From: Progne subis subis
Taxonomy: Eukaryota > Chordata > Aves > Passeriformes > Hirundinidae
DNA: 64,000 nucleotides
NCBI GenBank assembly: GCA_022316685.1
Contig: JAKJHU010000849.1
Location: forward strand, 1 to 64,000
Direction: 5' to 3'
Of this stretch, positions 49,782-62,062 are shown piece by piece; positions within the stretch are counted from its first letter, which is position 1, and each line of letters starts with the position of its first letter. The position numbers and the translations under genes were made by a program. The notes below the pieces were generated by a model. The model saw only the letters and a program-made list of their open reading frames with translations. It was not told where the DNA came from and made no database searches.

Positions 49782-50037
49782 CTAATATATATGTGAGCTA
49801 CATAGGGCCAGGACATTGGCCACAAAAGCTGACAAATTATACTATATCAAAAACAATTAAAAGGGATTGCAAACTGTACTATATCAAAATAGTTGTGATT
49901 AATAATAATTTGCAAAAGTTAATACATAATAGAGAAAGTCAACAACTACATAGTTATTTATAACAATTCATGAATGTGGAAACACTCTTTGGAAATACTG
50001 GTTTTCTGGTGATCCCATGTCAAAACTTAGGAATGGT
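49782..50037. other. Unrecognised AT-rich spacer
   Basis: No gene seen. Confidence 0.4.
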
Positions 50038-50520
50038 TGTCAGGAAAATTAAACCACAAACACTAGAGATTTATGTCCAAAAAGGAGACAGAGAAGTCCT
50101 GTAACTTTATTCGAATAAAGGGAGAGGCCATGGGGCATTTCCCCTGGGGTCTCTCAGTTTTTTAGGGGAAGCAGCCTCCTTTTATCCCAATTTCCCGGCT
50201 GCATTTCCCTCTCTCTTTCCCCATTGGCTGAGGTACTTGAGAGGTACAGATTTCCTGAAACGCCTAATACCTAAGACCCCCTTCTAATCTATATCCCTCT
50301 CCCATTTTTCTTTTTCTTTTTGTCTCTGCTTTTTTTTCCTCTAAATCCAGAGATTTAACACAGTCTTGAGTGAGTAACAGTCTGTGTCAATTAGTGGAAT
50401 TCCTATGGAACTTATGGTTACCCCCATTGCTTCTTTCACATCATGGTATCTGGCTTTATCTACCATCAGGGCCACAGTTTGTTCGTAAACACACCTCCTT
50501 CTTATTCCTTTCAGTCTCTC
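50038..50520 (-). mobile_element. LTR-like and 3' end of class I ERV fragment
   Basis: Minus strand contains a GGGATAAAAGG box near 50180 and lies downstream of env remnants in the same direction. The ends are not defined. Confidence 0.35.
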
Positions 50521-51260
50521 CTCTTCTTATTTTCTCAATAATTGTCTTTACAAACCTTAGTCATCATTGACTTAACTTTCTGCTCTTGGATTCTTTTTGG
50601 TTTCGCAATTATTTGCAGTGACATCATTTTCTGTCTTTTTGTAGCCATTTCTGGATCTGTAGGCATGGCTACTACCTGCATCCCCTTGATCACGTGTTGA
50701 ACAAGTTGCACTAAGCAAGGGGTCATGCGTGGTAAAAAGATGAGAGATGCTACAGCACATAAGAGGAAGAAAGCATTCATTTAACCCATAGTCTACCAGG
50801 TAACCACAAAAATGTCCCATTCCCATCCTTTCCATGTTTGGACCGCTACATGAGATAAATTTCTTATGCCCTTCATTATTTGTTTCACCACTTGTCCATT
50901 GTCATCTATTTGCAAACAGCAGTTTGAGTAATTTGATTTGCCACACACTCCTCATTCTTCTGCCAATAGGTAATCTAATGCCATCCGATGTTGAAATATT
51001 ACATTCCTCATCTGAGTAGATTGGTCAGCAAGAAGGTCAAGAACTGTAGCTATCTGCTTGGTTATTATTTCAAAGACAGCTTGTAACCTAATTATCCAAT
51101 TTAAATTATAAATGGGTTCTCTGGCACCTGATACTAATTCATTAGGATTCCAAGTGGCTGGTCTGTAGTGATGTATGATTTGGTCAGGTGGTCATTCATC
51201 TTTTCCCCACTTTGGGTGTTTCCTTCAGCCAGGGGTGTATCAATTGACCACTATTCTCTA
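50521..51260 (-). pseudogene. Class I env remnant, transmembrane part
   Basis: The anchor and tail (FLLCAVASLIFLPRMTPCLVQ) are open at 50780-50535. Upstream, with stops, the CX7CC motif (CGKSNYSNCC, again with an N-glycosylation sequon) and a heptad region are readable. Related to G1 but diverged. Confidence 0.65.
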
Positions 51261-51473
51261 ATTAGATCATCAAATACTTTGATTCCTAATTAATTTCCCT
51301 GAAGTTGTGGTAGCAGAAAGAACAATGATCTAATATACCCTACATAACATATCCCTAACCAGTCTGGAGGTGATTTGCGATAGGCATGCTGGCCACACAT
51401 GGCCAGTTGTCAGATCTTCCTGGCTCTTTAAGTTATCTATTAAGTTATTTTTGTAAGATTTATAAGTTATTTT

Positions 51474-52200
51474 TGTAATGGTTCATTCCACGGTACCCCC
51501 CTGTGTTCTGTAATAGTTTCCCCCTCATGAGTTAGTTATATAACCAGACGTTTTATGTCAATCATTCCTCCCCTGCGCCTGTCCCTATCTATCCCCCCCT
51601 CTCCTCTTGGTTGCCCTGTCACTTCGAGACCCTTCCCTGGATTCTGGAAAGATACAGGAGAGGCGTCGAGTGATAGGCTGGTGCCTGGGGAATCCCCTCC
51701 TCCCCTCTTGTGATTTGTCAATGGTTTAGAAGTTGACACCCCCTGTTACACCCCCGTGTTCCCTGGTTGGCTGACCCGTTGTCACCACCCCTGGATCCTC
51801 CCCTGTTTATAAGTGGCCACAAGGCTTTGATCTAGGCTCTCTCTGGGCAGCAGTGGTCTGAGGCGGAGCTCCTTGCCGGACTCCCCTTAATAAACTACCT
51901 TCTACCCTGCCTAAAGAGAGACGACTCTTTTTCCCATTGCTGCAGTCGCAACTCCATCAGATCCACTCGCTGGTGTGGGGAACCAAGAGCCCACCGGGAG
52001 GAGGTTACTCGCCCTGCCTGTAACCCCGACTGATCCACGTTGCCGCAGTGCAGAACTGAGCTAGCCTGCACGCCTGCCAGGCATGAGAGGACACTGCTTA
52101 CTCCTGGATTTTTGGGGCCCTGAGGAAAAATCCTTCCAACTGTGGAGCTAGCCTTCCACTCTCGAGCTAGCCAGGGCTCCGAGAGAGAGACTAACCACAG
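51474..52200 (+). mobile_element. LTR and leader of another ERV
   Basis: TGTAATGG start, TTTATAAG box near 51806 and AATAAA at about 51888, followed by GC-rich leader-like sequence. No clear primer site or end. Confidence 0.5.
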
Positions 52201-52204
52201 TTGC

Positions 52205-52615
52205 AGGGGGTTATTGTGGCTGAAATGCAGGACTTGGCACTTGGACTTATTAAAATTCATTTTACCGGACTCTGTCCATGTATTCAACTGTTCCAAGTTT
52301 CTCTGCAGAGCCCTCCTACCTTCTAACAGATCAACACACGATCCCAGCTTAGTATTGTCCGCAAATTTACTAATGAAAGACAATACCCTCATCCATGTAG
52401 TCAATAAAAATATTGAACAGAACTGGCCCCAGCACAGACCCCTGAGGGACACCACTAGTGACTGGCCACCAGCTGGATGCAGCACCATTCACCACCACTC
52501 TCTGGGCCCGGCCATCCAAACAGTTCTTAACCCAGCAAAAAATGCTCCTGTCCCAAGCCACAGGCTGCCAGCTTTTCCAGGAGTATGCTGTGGGAGACCT
52601 AAAGAACTGATCCTG
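52205..52615 (-). mobile_element. CR1 LINE fragment (RT region)
   Basis: Minus-strand codons match CR1 [21 protein letters not shown] and FADNTKLGS (FADD to FADN). 5' truncated at one side and lacking the CR1 3' tail. Confidence 0.85.
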
Positions 52616-52667
52616 TAGCTGCTGAAACAGTTGGAAATGCTTCTGGCCACCCTGTTAGCTGACATAC

Positions 52668-53093
52668 TGTTGTAGCAATGTATCTGAATAACTTAGGCCA
52701 TTCTGTGAACCAGCCAAAATGTTTGTAGATAGCAGGACACCTGCAGTCTTGTTTTCAGAGCTCTTGGGAATTCATCAAGGCTACTGAGATAACAACAGGA
52801 CTAAAAATAAGAACAAAGAGCCTGAGAAACTGTCTACAAAAAATGCAAAACCTAGATAGAGGACACACAACGTGATGATGGACGCTTGACCAATTAGGTG
52901 TCCTGAAGGATGTGTGCCTGCCTCATGAACGAGTGGCTTAGCCAATTGAGAGACACCTGTACGTGTGGAGAGTGGTCCTAGAATCTATAACTGGACTTGA
53001 ATGTAAACAGTAAAGTGGCTTCTGCGGAAATCATACTGATTCTGCTATTCAGTTGCCCAGTGTTTCCCCCGCATAATGGTGACCCACGACATT
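52668..53093 (+). mobile_element. ERV 5' LTR with tRNA-Trp-like primer site
   Basis: TGTTGTAGC to CCCCCGCA (53073), then TAA and TGGTGACCCACGAC at 53077, like the tRNA-Trp primer site (TGGTGACCCCGACGTGAT) of alpharetroviruses with one inserted base. The internal part is interrupted at 53113 by a solo LTR. Confidence 0.55.
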
Positions 53094-53112
53094 AGAAGAA
53101 TGTGTGACTGAT

Positions 53113-54680
53113 TGTCATGGGTTAGTACAGTTTGGTTTTTTAGTTATAAAAAAATGTAAAATAATTCTCCAGGTCAGGACCTGGGAATTGCTTTGGAAGA
53201 GACAGAGACCTATCAGAGAGTTAGTTGGAATATTGACATCTCTGCTGACCACTGAAATTGTTGGCTGTGACTTTGGGAAGTACCATATAAAACCCCTTCA
53301 TTTCCTCTAGGTGGGTCCTTTTTCTTCTTCCTTTGGCCAGAGAGGGACAGGTAACATCGAGCTGGACCTGCTGCTCCTCCCTTTTTGGAGGGGAAGCTGG
53401 CCTGAGGCTTGGCCGGATTCCATCGGCTCCCGGGTGAAGGGGGGGGAAGGAGAGGTTGCTGTTTTGTAACAGCTGCTTTCTTCAGACTTCTCTGGAGCAG
53501 GGAGAGATCTCTGCTGGGCCCTGATAAGAGCTATGGGCACCATTTGGGCCCAGGCCACCCCGATTTACACCAAGGGGTGGGCTGAGGAGGCATTTATGAT
53601 CTCGCCTGGGGTCTTTTTTTTGTGATTCTGGACTGCCTGAGTGCTCTGATCTCTGATGTTTCTGCGTGAGTTTTTCCTCCTTTATCAGCTCGGCCTTGAA
53701 CATCTAACACCACGAGCTACAGAGAGAGAGAGACAAAGACTCCGAGCAGATTTAACTCTTTCCTAGCAACATGAAGCTTCCAGAGCTTGGCCCTTCTCTG
53801 AGAGAGTAAGAAAGGACAGAGTGAACATAAAGAACAACAGCATGAAGTCAGTAGCAAGAGTGAAAAGACTATTGGGACAGAGGGCTGAAGAGCTGGTTGT
53901 TCTATTCTTACTTGAGCCATGGAAATGAACTCTATATTTAGGTCATTCCTTTAAATCATGGGAAAAATATGCATTTGGGGAGATGATTGTTTAGATTTGT
54001 GTGTGGATTTGAGCAAAGGTGTTTGTGATGGACTAAGTAATATCTTATAAGATGCTTGAAGAGACAAAGATGAGAAGCCCCCTGAGCCAGTGAAGAAGTG
54101 AGAAGATATCTCTGTACCTTGAAATGAAAAATCCTTTGCTTTGCAGTTATTCATCTTTAAAAGGTGACACCCCAGTGTGCAAAAGTCTAAGACCCATGAC
54201 CCATAAGCAGCTTGTGAAGCTGCTCCTGGGAGGGTCACAAAGGCAGGTTTCTCCGGGCGGTTGTTTTTGTGACAGTTTAAAACCCACAAGAGAACTGCTC
54301 TAAGTTGTCAGTGCGATCCATGACTCAAAAAGATACTCTTCTCCTAAAGAATTGATGAGACTATTATCAGATAGTGAAACTGACTGAAAATTACAAGTTT
54401 TGTCTCTTTATGTTGTTTTGTAAGAAAGTGAACAGTTTGTAAGGAGAGGGAAAAGTGTTTTTGAAGTTTCATTCCATTTTAGTTTTTTTCCAACTTTCTG
54501 TTTTTCTATTCTTTTAGTGTAAGTTAATAAACTATTTGTTAATTTTAAAGTTAAGCCTGCTTTGTTTTTCTCCTAGTCTCTCTCTCACAAAAAGAGTAAG
54601 TACCAAAACCAAAATTTAGTGAACGTGAAACCACTACATTGAGTAGTGTTTCTGCCTGGTTTGAAATTAAAACTATGACG
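53113..54680 (+). mobile_element. Solo LTR of the long-LTR ERV family (1,568 bp)
   Basis: Perfect CTGAT duplications at 53108-53112 and 54681-54685. TATAAAA at 53286, AATAAA at 54526. The final base is mutated (ACG for ACA). Same family as 17194-19432, opposite orientation. Confidence 0.9.
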
Positions 54681-54879
54681 CTGATGCAGACTAGGACTCT
54701 TTGAACTTTGATCAAGTATGAAGAGGGTCTGTGGAAAAGAAAGGCAGGGGCCTGGCCTGAAGTCTCTGCAGCTGGCCACGGGGGTGGGAGTCATGAGACT
54801 CCATTTGGAGTACAAAAGTACAAAACCTTTAAAGGAAAGGCTCCTGTGAAAAACATGGTTCACATTCTTAGAGAAATTT

Positions 54880-55485
54880 ATAAGTTTAATAAAAATAAAA
54901 AATAAACAGTTAGGAGAGACAAAAGCAAAATACAGTTTCTTGGCAAAGGATGCTTGGCACCTAGCCAGCCAGCATGCCTACTAACAAAAAGTTTGCTCCT
55001 TCAAAGTATCAGCCTGTTGCATATTTATAAATTCACATGCATGATTCAAACATTCCTTTTGAGTGTGAATTTCTTTGTTCAGTTTCAAGCCCCCCCCTCC
55101 CAATCATTTTATTTGGTAGATCCATCTGTGGGTGGCTCCATTCCGTCTGATAGCACAGGTCCCATAAATTCTTCTCCTGTGGTTTTGGTCATATTCATTT
55201 GGATAACAGAAGTTCAAATAGCTTTATGGTCAGCAATCTTCATGCAGGAATGAAGGATGACTCCCCCTACCTTTTGGTTTGGCCAGTTTAGATGTTACGA
55301 AACAAAACCCCAGTCTTTTACTTTTTAACACTATGTTGCAATCATAAAAAAATATGCATTCATCACATTTCTAAACTCTGTTAATAAAAGAAAGTACAGT
55401 ACAATCTTCCCACATTATACATACAGTATTCATTTTAATATTTGCAGAAAGCCAACTATATAATATGCATTTATAACACTTCAGA
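54880..55485 (-). mobile_element. Class I LTR-like fragment
   Basis: Shares AAGTTTAATA..., GCCTGTTGCATATT and CATGATTCAAACATTCC blocks with 29369-29920 and 49185-49781. The ends are worn. Confidence 0.5.
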
Positions 55486-56097
55486 AGAAAAAATAAAAAA
55501 CGCACGCTGCAGTGGGTACCTATGAGACATTAAATTTGAAGAATTAGGGATTTTAGGGAAGTTAAGAGAGTAAGTTGCTGAATTAGCTGAAATAGGTAGA
55601 TAAGCTTTGTTCACAGTTAACAGAAGCCAGATCTTAGATAAGCTATCCCAGATTTAGTAACTCATTTCTTGTCAGCTTTATGTTTATGTAGCTGTGCTTG
55701 TAATGAAAAACAAAATGTGGTAAATAGGACATAAGATAGCTGCAGATTTCCTGCTTAAAGGACCCATTGAACACAGGAAACTGTAAGTTCTACCAAGGAT
55801 TCATTTGTCATGAATGCATTGAAAAGGTAGAAAGGTCAGGACGAGGAAGACTCCTCTTACTTCCTCATTTTGGGTGACCCCTCCCCAGAATAGACCCCCG
55901 ACTCATTTTAAGAAACAAAGTACGCATGCTTAATAGCCTTTTTGCCAATTAGCATACGAAGTGAGAAATGGGAGGTGACAGGGGTATGAATATGCATTTG
56001 TATTTGTGTATTCAACACTTGTAAATAAAAGGCTTTGCAATTACCTGTGAATTTCGCAGTGCGAATTAGGGAAATATCCCGCGTGCTGCCCAGCCGT
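55486..56097 (+). mobile_element. Possible LTR next to the CR1 insertion
   Basis: AATAAA at 56024-56029 and a GC-richer end suggest an LTR in plus orientation starting near 55689. Not confirmed. Confidence 0.35.
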
Positions 56098-56175
56098 AAT
56101 CACAGAATCACAGAATAATGAGGTTGGAAGAGACCTCTAAGATCATCAAGTCCAACCTATGCCTTAACACCTCAA

Positions 56176-58966
56176 CTAGACCATAGCACTAAGTGCCATG
56201 TCTAGTCTTTTTTTAAACACATCCAGAGATGGTGACTCCACCACCTCCCTGGGAAGACAATTCCAGTGCTTAATTACTCTTTCAGTGAAAAATTTTTTCC
56301 TAATATCTAACCTGTACCTTCCCTGACGTAGCTTGAGACTGTGTCCCCTTGTTCTGTCAGTTGCTGCCCGGTGGAAGAGACCGACCCCCACCTGTCTACA
56401 ACCTCCCTTCAGGAAGTTGTAGAGAGTAATAAGGTCACCTCTAAGCCTCCTCTTCTCCAGGCTAAACAACTCCAGCTCCTTCAAACGTTCCTCATAGGGC
56501 TTGTGTTCCAAGCCCCTCACCAGCCTCGTTGCCCTCCTCTGGACACGCTCAAGCATCTCAACATCCTTCCTAAACTGAGGGGCCCAGAACTGGACACAGT
56601 ACTCAAGGTGTGGCCTCACCAGTGCCGAGTACAGGGGAAGAATGACCTCCCTACTCCTGCTGGTCACACAATTCCTAATGCAGGCCAGGATGCCATTGGC
56701 CTTCTTGGCCACCAGGGCACATTGCTGGCTCATATCCAACGGGCTGTCACCAGCACCCCCAGGTCCCTTTCCGCCTGAACACTGTCCAGCCACACTGTCC
56801 CCAGCCTGTAACGCTGTAGGGGATTTTTGTGGCCAAAATGTAGAACTCGACACTTAGACTTATTAAACTTCATGTTGTTGGACTCTGCCCATTCATCCAA
56901 CCGATCTAGGTCTCTCTGCAGAGCCCTCCTCCCTTCCAACGGATCAACACAAGCTCCCAGCTTGGTGTCGTCTGCAAATTTACTAATGAAGGACTCCATG
57001 CCCTCATCCATGTCGTCTATAAAAATATTAAATAGAACTGGCCCCAGCACAGACCCCTGAGGGACACCACTGGTGACTGGTCTCCAGCTGGATGCTGCAC
57101 CATTCACCATCACTCTCTGGGCCCGGCCATCCAGCCAGTTCCTAACCCAGTGAAGAGTGCTCCTCTCCAAGCCATGGGCTGCCAGCTTATCTAGGAGTAT
57201 GCTGTGGGAGACAGTATCAAAGGCCTTGCTGAAGTCTAAATAGACAACATCCACAGCCTTCCCGGCATCTACCAGACGAGTTACCTGGTCGTAGAAGGAG
57301 ACCAGGTTAGTCAGACATGACCTACCCTTTGTAAACCCATGTTGACTGGGTCTGATACCCTGGCCATCCTGTAAGTGCTGTGTGATAGCACTCAGTATGA
57401 ACTGCTCCATTATCTTACCTGGTACTGAGGTCAGGCTAACTAGCCTGTAATTACCAGGATCCTCCTTCCTACCTTTTTTTTTTGTAAATGGGTGTTACAT
57501 TGGCCAGTTTCCAATCGCCTGGAACCTCGCCAGTGAGCCACGACTCCTGATAAATGATGGAGAGCGGCTTCGCAAGCTCATCTGCCAGCTCCCTCATCAC
57601 CCTAGGGTGGATCCCATCTGGTCCCATTGATTTATAAATATCCAAGTGTCCCAGCAGTTCTCTGACTGCCTCCTCTTGGATAACAAGAGGACCATTCTGT
57701 TCCCTGGCACCACCTACCAACCCCTGAGGACAGTTGTCTTGAGGATAAGCTGTCCTACCAATAAAGACTGAGGCAAAGAAGGCATTAAGCATTTCCGCTT
57801 TTTCCTCATCTTTAGTTACTAAGTTGCCTGCCTCATCCAATAAGGAACCGAGGTTGGTTATACCCTTCCTTTTATCACTGATATATTTGTAAAAACTTTT
57901 TTTATTGTTTTTAACAGAAGTTGCCAAGTTAAGTTCAAACTGGGCTTTGGCCTCCCTGATTTTTTTTCTACATGCCCTAGCAGCTCCCTTAAATACTTCC
58001 TGAGAAATCAGTCCCTCCTTAAAAAGATGATACATCTTTTTTTTATTTCTAAGTTCCTTCAAAACCTCATTGCTCATCCAGACTGGACGTTTGCCTCATC
58101 GACTCATCTTTCAGCACACCGGGACAATCTGTTCCTGTGCCCTCAAGATTTCCATCTTGAAGCACACCCATCTCTCCTGGACTCCTTTGTTTTCAAGGAC
58201 TGTTTCCCAAGGAACTCTCTGAATAAGTCTCTTAAATAGGCCAAAGTCTGCCCTCCGGAAGTCCAGTGTAGAGATCTTATTGACATTTCTCCTTATTTCA
58301 CCAATTATCGAGAATTCTATAATTTCATGATCACTGTGCCCCAAGCGGCCTCCAACCTCCACATCACCCACCAGTCCATCTCTATTTGTGAACAATAGGT
58401 CTAACATAGTCCCTCCCCTGGTGGGCTCACTCACCAGGTGTGACAAAAAGTTATCCTCCACACACTCTAAAAACTTTCTAGATTGCTGTTTTTCTGCTGT
58501 ATTAAGTTCCCAGCAGATGTCTGGTAGGTTGAAGTCACCTACAAGAACAAGAGCTGATGATCCTGAAACATTGTTCAGTTGCTTATAGAATAAGTTGTCC
58601 ACCTCTTCATCCTGATTGGGTGGACAATAGCAGACTCCCAGGAGGATGTCAGCCTTATTGGCTTTCCCCTTAATTTTTACCCATAGGGACTCTACTTCAT
58701 CATCATTAGTTTCAATACCTATGACATCCAAAACTCCCCTAATATAAAGGGCCACCCCTCCACCTCTTCTTCCTTTCCTGTCTCTTCTGAAGAGCTTGTA
58801 GCCATCTAATTGCAGTGCTCCAGCTATGTGAGTCATCCCACCACGTTTCTGTGATGGCAACAATATCATAGTTCCGCTGATGCACCATGGCCTCTAGCTC
58901 TGCCTGTTTGTTACCCATGCTGCGTGCATTGGTATACATGCACCTCAGCTGGGCTACTGATTTCAC
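56176..58966 (-). pseudogene. CR1 ORF2: endonuclease and reverse transcriptase
   Basis: The endonuclease motifs NARS, TETWW, GDFNLP and LGHSDHE are present (58966-58111, one shift). RT has [22 protein letters not shown] and FADDTKLG (57410-56730), and the C-terminal domain runs to 56176. At least three frameshifts and one stop; the shift at about 57475 is in an 11-base A-run. Not functional as written. Confidence 0.88.
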
Positions 58967-59036
58967 CCCTAACTCAGGCTTACCACCCTTGGGCCTGCTT
59001 TCAGACAGTCCAGCTGCATCCCCTTCCCCTTCAAAC

Positions 59037-60111
59037 CTAGTTTAAAGCCCTCTCAATAAGGTCTGCCAGTTCATGGGCTAAAAACCTCCTGCCCTTAACA
59101 GAGAGATGTATCCCATCTGGTTCCAACAGAGCAGGTGCCATAAAGGTTGCTCCATGATCAAAGAATCCAAAATTTTGCCGATAACACCAACCCTTGAGCC
59201 ATTTGTTAAAGATGTGGGTTCTCCTATTTCTTTCATCATTTTTCTCTGCCACCAAAGGAACTGAGCAGAACACTACTTGTATACCTGTCCTATCAATCTC
59301 TTGACCCAGTGCCCTAAAGTCCCTTTTAATCGCCTTGACACTCCTCTTTTCAATCTCATCACTGTCAGCCTGGAGTAGCAGCAGTGGGCAATAATCAGAG
59401 GGCCGAATCAGCCTAGGAAGTCTCTCAGTAATGTTTCGTACCTGGGTTCCAGGGAGGCAGCAGACCTCCCTGTGGGATGGGTCAGGTCGACATATGGGGC
59501 CTTCTGTCCCCCTCAGAAGGGAATCACCCACTACGATCACCCTTCTTTTTTTCTTGATGTTAGAGGTAATAATCCGTTTTTTTAGACGAATCGTATTTGG
59601 AAGTCTCACTGGGCAGATAATTTTCTTCTAAATTATCTGTCTGGCTCTCTAGATCCAGGGCCTCATACCTATTCTGAAGTGGCACCTGGCTAGGGGATGG
59701 AGGGCAGGAGGGATTATTGTTATTACCACCCCGAGCAGGGACCCGTTCCCATTCCCCTTCATCTACCAGGTGCCCCTCTATTGCCTGAGAGTGGGAGGCA
59801 TATGGGTCCTCTGACTCCTGGTGGGCCTCCCTTAAGGATGTAAGGGCTGAACTCCACCAGTCTATTTCCCTTTCACTATCTCTGATACTTCTTAATCTTT
59901 CAACTTCCTCCCTAAGTTCAGCCACCAGTGAAAGGAGGTCATTCACCTGTTCACACTGCAGGCACGCCTCCTCCACAGCACCCCCTGAAGCCACCGATAA
60001 GCTCAAACACTCCGGGCAGGAATGGGTCTGTACAGATGCATCCTTTTTGGAGGGCGCCACTTGGTCACATACACCTGTACCAACCACAGATTTTGACCGG
60101 GTTGAAACCAT
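59037..60111 (-). pseudogene. CR1 ORF1 with esterase domain, one frameshift
   Basis: The first part (60111-59560) has a CX2C...CX2C-type N-terminus and a coiled coil (LVAELREEVERLRSI). The second part (59609-59037) is an SGNH-type esterase with VVGDSLLRG and the DGIHLS end. They overlap in different frames at a seven-A run near 59580. The middle block usually carrying a GTND-like motif is altered. ORF1p binds RNA in LINEs. Confidence 0.85.
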
Positions 60112-60302
60112 TGTTTAGGAGAAAGTCCAAGATTAATAAACCAATATAAACACTACACCAAACTAGCAAGAACCTGCAGCCCTGCATGCTTGCCCTGCCT
60201 GCGCGAACTGCTGCGCAAACTGCTGTGACCCTGCGCTGTGACCCTGTTTGTCTGCTCCTGTTTGCTGCACTCCGGGTCGCCGCGCTCCCTGGTGGTCTCT
60301 TA

Positions 60303-60456
60303 TGATGAGTCACTCAGGAACAAAGGAAGCTCCACCTCCCGTTCCTGAATGGCCCTCATAAACATCCACTTTCTAACTTTAAACTGTTAGAGAGTTTTTG
60401 TCCATCACAGTTGGGTATCGATACTAGATCAATACCCATATTTCTTTAATAAGTCA
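60303..60456 (+). mobile_element. End of an ERV LTR
   Basis: Runs up to CA at 60455-60456 three bases before a primer site. The rest of the LTR is missing or lies beyond the CR1. Confidence 0.5.
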
Positions 60457-60459
60457 TTT

Positions 60460-60477
60460 TGGCGAGCCAGCCAGGAG
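60460..60477 (+). promoter_or_regulatory. Primer-binding site for tRNA-Arg
   Basis: TGGCGAGCCAGCCAGGAG is complementary over 18 bases to the 3' end of vertebrate tRNA-Arg(ACG) including CCA. Confidence 0.8.
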
Positions 60478-60752
60478 ACTGCTCTCTCTGGCCGTGGGGC
60501 CAGCGGGGTCCAGGACCCCTCTGGGCACCCACCCGGAATTTTCTGGGAAGAGGGCTCCTGCGGTCCTGCTGACCACCCGGGGAAAGACCAGAACCTGCTG
60601 GAACTACGGACAAAAGGTATGTTTATATTTGAAAAGAGGTACCTCGGTATAGGCGGTTGGTAAGACACTGAGAGACGTCTTGTGCACAACATACGCCTCT
60701 TGGGTTTGTTTGTAAAAGTTGTGACAACTCTGCGGAGCCTGGTGTCAGTGGT

Positions 60753-61040
60753 TTGGTAGTCCGTGTCCCGTTGTGGGGACAGCGGCAACCTGTCTTTGTT
60801 GTGTCAGCTTGCAGTTTAAAGGTGCCTTGGTAGTCCGTGTCCCGTAGTGGGGACAGCGGTAACCGGTTTTTTTGCTGTGTCATCTTGCAGTTTGAAGATG
60901 ACTTGGTAGTCCGTGTCCCGTGAGGGGGCAGCGGCGGCAGTGAAATAACCGGTTTTGTTGTTGTGTATTAGGAGCAGTGGTGGCTCCGGTTGCAGTTTGT
61001 GGTTTAAAGGTACCTTGACAATCCATAATCCGTGTGGCTA
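60753..61040 (+). repeat. ~75-bp tandem repeats in the ERV leader
   Basis: Units starting TTGGTAGTCCGTGTCCCGT at 60753, 60827 and 60903, with a degenerate fourth near 61012. They follow the tRNA-Arg primer site. Confidence 0.85.
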
Positions 61041-61257
61041 GCCCGTTCTGGGACGCGAAGGGTCCCGTTGTGGGTCACAGAAAATCCCGATTGCGGCCCC
61101 GAGTGCACTGGGTGTGTGTGGTGTGAACGGATCCGTGTTTTGTGGTCTCGTGGTTTTGTGTGTTTGTGTCTTCAGGTGTGGTGCACCGTATGTATCGTGG
61201 TCTGTGGGAGTTTGTATTGAAAGCGTTTTGATTTGTGTGATTTTTGGAGTGTGTTAG

Positions 61258-61906
61258 TGTTGGAGTCCAGGGCATTCCTTTGGTTGCCCTGGAGGGTCAG
61301 AGACCTGGGCAGGGGGGTCTGGGACCCCAGCCCAGAGCTCAGAGAGACACTGGATTTGATTTCAGTCCATGGGAAAGGCTTCTTGCACTGCAGGAAGCAT
61401 TGCAGGCCACAAGAGTGTGAAAGATTGTAGTTCAGTATATCATAGAGTGAGAAAAACAGTGGTTTTGGATTTCTTGTATTGAAGTGAATGGGGACAAGAT
61501 GGAGAATTTGAGGTGTTGTCTTCTTCTTTTTTTTCTTCTTCCCTCACTCCATTTCTGCAGTGACGTTGGCACAAAGTAGTTTGTGAGGATTGGATCAAAG
61601 TAAAGATGACCTTTTTAGTAATAGTGATAGACATTGGTAATAAATAGTAAATATCGAATACATAGCAATTAGTATAAAAGATAAGGACAGCCCTGGGACG
61701 GGGGGAGTCACCAGATGTCCGAGCCTCGGCAAACATCTTGCAGGACACTGAGAAAATTGTAAGATAAGAACTAATAAACACGAAGCGTGCAACCTTGAAG
61801 ACTCCGTCTTTTCCTGCGTTTGGCTCAGAGCTTTGCAGAGGGCAAAAAAGACTCTAAAACCACCTGAATGCGGGGAATTTAAGCTCCAGCAAGCAGCCCC
61901 CCAACA
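61258..61906 (+). mobile_element. 5' LTR of copy A2 (649 bp)
   Basis: TGTTGGAGTCC to CCAACA. Contains TATAAAAG near 61673 and AATAAA near 61773. Homologous to 3005-3655. Confidence 0.87.
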
Positions 61907-61908
61907 AC

Positions 61909-62062
61909 TGGCGTCTCTGAGTGGGCACAGCAACAACTGGTGTCCCTGAGAGAAGGCAGAAACAACTGCCGTCCCTGAGTGGGCAGAAACCACTGGCATC
62001 TCTGGTCGGGCAGCCACTGACGTCTCTGGATGTGCAACATCTGGCATCCCTGAATGAGAAAA
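61909..62062 (+). repeat. Six-unit array of tRNA-Asn primer-site-like repeats
   Basis: Unit 1, TGGCGTCTCTGAGTGGGC at 61909, is in the normal primer-site position. Five more units follow at about 24-30 bp spacing (for example TGCCGTCCCTGAGTGGGC, TGGCATCTCTGGTCGGGC). Identity to the tRNA-Asn complement is roughly 13-16 of 18 for the clear units; unit 2 has an indel. Confidence 0.72.

Larger units (their letters stand above)
56098..60300 (-). mobile_element. Near full-length CR1 LINE
   Basis: Minus strand, 4.2 kb: GC-rich 5' UTR (60300-60112), ORF1, ORF2 with endonuclease and RT, and the diagnostic 3' end ATTCTGTGATTCTGTG at 56098-56115. Full-length CR1s are rare because most are 5' truncated. 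Frameshifts, several in A-runs, break both frames. Confidence 0.93.

Noticed and set aside
56341..56778. Plus-strand frames within the CR1
   Set aside because: They are antisense shadows of CR1 ORF2.
61909..62062. Short regularly spaced repeats resembling a CRISPR array
   Set aside because: Units are degenerate, spacers are only a few bases, the context is a vertebrate ERV leader, and unit 1 occupies the primer-binding position.
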